Assembly: GCA_009886625.1 (NCBI GenBank)
Contig: QXZA01000005.1
Span: 44,345-108,344 of the forward strand
Length of the DNA: 64,000 bases
Reading direction: 5' to 3'
From: Flavobacteriaceae bacterium
Lineage (GTDB): Bacteria > Bacteroidota > Bacteroidia > Flavobacteriales > Flavobacteriaceae
In this document: in pieces, positions 62,326 to 64,000 of the stretch
How positions within the stretch are numbered: the first letter of the stretch is position 1
How the letters are laid out: each line of letters opens with the position of its first letter
Notes under the pieces: model-generated
What the model saw: only the letters and a program-made list of their open reading frames with translations
What the model was told of the DNA's origin: nothing
The model's database searches: none
Translations under genes and position numbers: made by a program

Positions 62326-63726
62326 TTATACTTCTTCAGCTAGTGTTAAGGCTTTGTCCAAGGCACCAAGTTTATTATAGACTTCTTGCAATTCACTTTC
62401 CGGAACAGAATTGGCAACAATTCCTGCCCCTGCTTGATAATGCAATTGATGGTTTTTACTTAAAAAAGATCGGATGATGATGGCATGATTGAAGTTGCCA
62501 TGAAAATCCATGTAGCCAATGGCGCCTCCATAGAAGTTTCTTTTTGTGGTTTCGTAGCGATCGATGAGTTGAAGGGCATTGTGTTTGGGGGCTCCACTCA
62601 GGGTTCCTGCGGGAAATGTATCGGCCACTACACGGAAGGTTTTAACGGCTTCTTTCATGCGACAAGTCACCTTGGAGACCAAGTGAATTACATGGGAGTA
62701 AAATTGAATCTCGCGGTTTTTTTCCACCACCACTTCCGATCCATTTCGGCTTAAATCATTGCGGGCTAAATCGACCAACATCACATGTTCGCTATTTTCT
62801 TTAGGGTCTTTAGCGAGTTCTTTTGCTGCAATAGCATCTTGTTCATCATTCCCTGTTCGTCGAAAGGTTCCTGCGATGGGATGAATCTCTGCTTTTCCTT
62901 TTTCTACAATCAATTGGGCTTCAGGAGAACTGCCAAAAATCTTGAAATCACCATAGTCAAAGAAAAACAAATAAGGCGATGGATTGATGGAACGTAAGGT
63001 GCGATACACATTGAATTCGTCTCCTTTATATCTTTGGGAGAAACGGCGTGAGAGGACCAATTGGAAAACATCGCCACGAAAGCAGTGCTCTTTTCCTTTT
63101 TTGACAAAATCAATGAATTGGTCATCGGTTAAATTAGAGGCTTTTTCCCCTACTTTTTCAAAGGTAAACTTGCTGCTGTTTTTTGCATTTAATAGGCGTT
63201 CAATTTCTGGGAGATTGTGTTCTCCGTCATAAACATGTGAAAATAAATGCGCCTCATGATTGAACAAGCTAATGGCAATGATGTTTTGATAGACCGCGTA
63301 GTAGATGTCTGGAATATCATGGCCGGGTTTGGCTTTATTGAGTTGGATGTTCTCAAACTGATCAACAGCATCGTGAGCAACATAACCGAAAATTCCATTA
63401 CTTATGAATTTAAAAGGAAACGCTTCATTGTCGAATTGCTGTGAAAATTGATAGATCTTTTCGGGTATATCTACTGTTTCATCTACAATGTCTACTGTTC
63501 TGCTTCCGTCTGGGTAAGCGGTTGTTAATTGTCCATTCTTTAGTTCAATGGAGGCAATGGGATTGGAGCAGATGTAAGAGAAATCATTATTGTTTGCATG
63601 ATAGTCACTACTTTCTAGTAAAAGAGAATGTGGGAAAATATCACGCAATTTGAGGTATGCGCTTACGGGTGTAAGCGTGTCGGCAAGTATTTTTTTATGT
63701 TCTGTTTGCAGTGCAAATTTTTTCAT
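62326..63726 (-). CDS. trpE: anthranilate synthase component I
   Basis: 466 residues, chorismate-binding enzyme: N-terminal LLESSDYH contains the LLES element that binds feedback tryptophan, and the core has FQLVLSRRFSQ, GSSPEAQL, HPIAGTFRRTG, EHVMLVDLARND and GTLSGAPKHNALQLI. Makes anthranilate from chorismate with TrpG. First structural gene after the Trp leader and attenuator, 8-70 bases downstream of the terminator hairpin and leader stop. Confidence 0.97.
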   Translation of the reverse strand: MKKFALQTEHKKILADTLTPVSAYLKLRDIFPHSLLLESSDYHANNNDFSYICSNPIASIELKNGQLTTAYPDGSRTVDIVDETVDIPEKIYQFSQQFDNEAFPFKFISNGIFGYVAHDAVDQFENIQLNKAKPGHDIPDIYYAVYQNIIAISLFNHEAHLFSHVYDGEHNLPEIERLLNAKNSSKFTFEKVGEKASNLTDDQFIDFVKKGKEHCFRGDVFQLVLSRRFSQRYKGDEFNVYRTLRSINPSPYLFFFDYGDFKIFGSSPEAQLIVEKGKAEIHPIAGTFRRTGNDEQDAIAAKELAKDPKENSEHVMLVDLARNDLSRNGSEVVVEKNREIQFYSHVIHLVSKVTCRMKEAVKTFRVVADTFPAGTLSGAPKHNALQLIDRYETTKRNFYGGAIGYMDFHGNFNHAIIIRSFLSKNHQLHYQAGAGIVANSVPESELQEVYNKLGALDKALTLAEEV

Positions 63727-63733
63727 TGGCTAA

Positions 63734-63767
63734 AATTAAAAAAGGCTTGTCGTGATGACAAGCCTTT
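63734..63767 (-). terminator. trp attenuator terminator
   Basis: On the minus strand AAAGGCTTGTC (63767-63757), loop ATCAC and GACAAGCCTTT (63751-63741) form an 11-bp stem followed by TTTAATTTT. It lies between the Trp-codon leader peptide and trpE. An upstream pairing of CACGAAT (within and after the Trp codons) with ATTCGTG (overlapping the leader stop) gives the expected 1:2 pause hairpin. The competing antiterminator strand is not clear to me. Confidence 0.82.
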
Positions 63768-63794
63768 GATAGTATATTATAAAAAACAGTTGGT

Positions 63795-63854
63795 TCACGA
63801 ATTTTGAAGGTTATTCGTGTGCCACCAGTTATTAAAAATTGTTGTTTGGTTCAT
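63795..63854 (-). CDS. trpL: trp operon leader peptide
   Basis: 19 residues, MNQTTIFNNWWHTNNLQNS, from ATG 63854 to TGA 63795. Tandem Trp codons (TGG TGG, 63827-63822) sit at the centre, followed by an inverted repeat and then the terminator before trpE. Stalling at Trp codons when Trp-tRNA is scarce should prevent the terminator from forming. The ATG is 5 bases from the promoter -7 element, so the leader mRNA is nearly leaderless. Confidence 0.82.
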   Translation of the reverse strand: MNQTTIFNNWWHTNNLQNS

Positions 63855-63859
63855 TAAAT

Positions 63860-63890
63860 CAAATATAATATAAATTGTAATAACCCCAAT
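63860..63890 (-). promoter_or_regulatory. trp operon promoter
   Basis: ATTG (63890-63887), a 19-base spacer and TATATTTG (63867-63860) match the Bacteroidota consensus TTTG-N19-TAnnTTTG. Transcription should begin within a few bases of the leader-peptide ATG. Confidence 0.7.
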
Positions 63891-64000
63891 CCCAGAACAA
63901 TAATTTTTTTTCGCATTTGATCCGTCAGAGTATCCATTAGGGTTTTGGGTATTTCCACAGCCACATTTTGGTCTTTTATTTTCTAACATATTATTAAAAT

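Larger units (their letters stand above)
63795..63989 (-). other. small CDGSH-like ORF running into the trp leader
   Basis: From ATG 63989 the frame begins MLENKRPKCGCGNTQ and NPNGYSDGSNAKK, resembling a tiny CDGSH iron-sulfur protein but with the third ligand Cys as Ser and the His as Asn. It then crosses an A8 tract (63911-63904) and the trp promoter and ends at the leader stop (64 codons). Removing one A would instead give a hydrophobic end (IIVLGLGLLQFILYLI) with a stop overlapping the leader ATG (TAATG). Probably a decayed or frameshifted small gene; the 5' side is cut by the window edge. Confidence 0.35.

Noticed and set aside
1..64000. CRISPR arrays, tRNA or rRNA genes, intact insertion sequences, prophage
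   Set aside because: Gaps between genes were read for regular repeats, T-loop-like sequence and transposase coding; none was found.

Overview
This is a low-GC chromosomal segment from a member of the Bacteroidota, very probably a marine or aquatic Flavobacteriaceae. The evidence is the gene repertoire and its flavobacterial arrangement (exbD pair and PorT-like barrel next to rpoN/asnS, DUF3098 next to ftsX, a LuxE-like acyltransferase beside a tiny type IX sorting-domain protein, mevalonate-pathway genes), Bacteroidota-type promoters (TTG, about 19 bases, TAnnTTTG) and the near absence of Shine-Dalgarno sites. I see no rRNA, tRNA, CRISPR array, prophage or intact insertion sequence. Most of the window is core metabolism.

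Layout. 1-780: end of an ExbD pair. 847-1560: PorT-like outer-membrane barrel. 1578-14430: a long minus-strand run (rpoN, asnS, an MMPL exporter, frr, pyrH, nadCBA, truB, uppP, DUF3098, ftsX). 14560-18374: leuS, a SemiSWEET, a zinc membrane peptidase. 18375-26685: regulator, haem, pyrimidine and tRNA-charging genes. 26718-28924: a broken type IX sorting-domain mini-protein and a PhoB/PhoR-like pair. 28954-32783: trmB, an alkyltransferase-like protein and an Fe-S/ferredoxin operon (mrp, NifU-like, FNR, ferredoxin). 32842-39866: maltose/starch degradation (beta-phosphoglucomutase, GH65 phosphorylase, two GH13 enzymes) and a GDPD. 39909-44671: a broken membrane-protein gene, TspO, isoprenoid genes and a pseudouridine-synthase-like protein. 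44606-48172: three glycosyltransferases.

The most interesting accessory locus is 48230-56947. It looks like an arsenosugar (organoarsenic) biosynthesis cluster: an ArsM-type methyltransferase, a radical-SAM ArsS, a purine nucleoside phosphorylase, the TIGR04282 transferase, the peroxidase-like partner, a DUF547 protein and a truncated remnant of the TIGR04283 glycosyltransferase. It is contiguous with a translationally coupled FAD oxidoreductase and a membrane 4Fe-4S protein that may supply electrons. The two arms diverge from a 445-base intergenic region. The pathway logic (methylate As, transfer 5'-deoxyadenosyl to As, remove adenine, glycosylate) is established for ArsM/ArsS; the roles of the redox pair, DUF547 and phosphorylase here are inference.

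57023-63854 is a complete trp operon (leader-trpE-G-D-C-F-B-A). A good promoter at 63890-63860 lies just upstream of a 19-residue leader peptide with tandem Trp codons, followed by an intrinsic terminator: classical attenuation. A decayed GIY-YIG gene and palindromic repeats sit between trpB and trpA. Several other small genes carry in-frame stops (26718-27065, 39909-40326), pointing to ongoing gene decay or to sequence errors.
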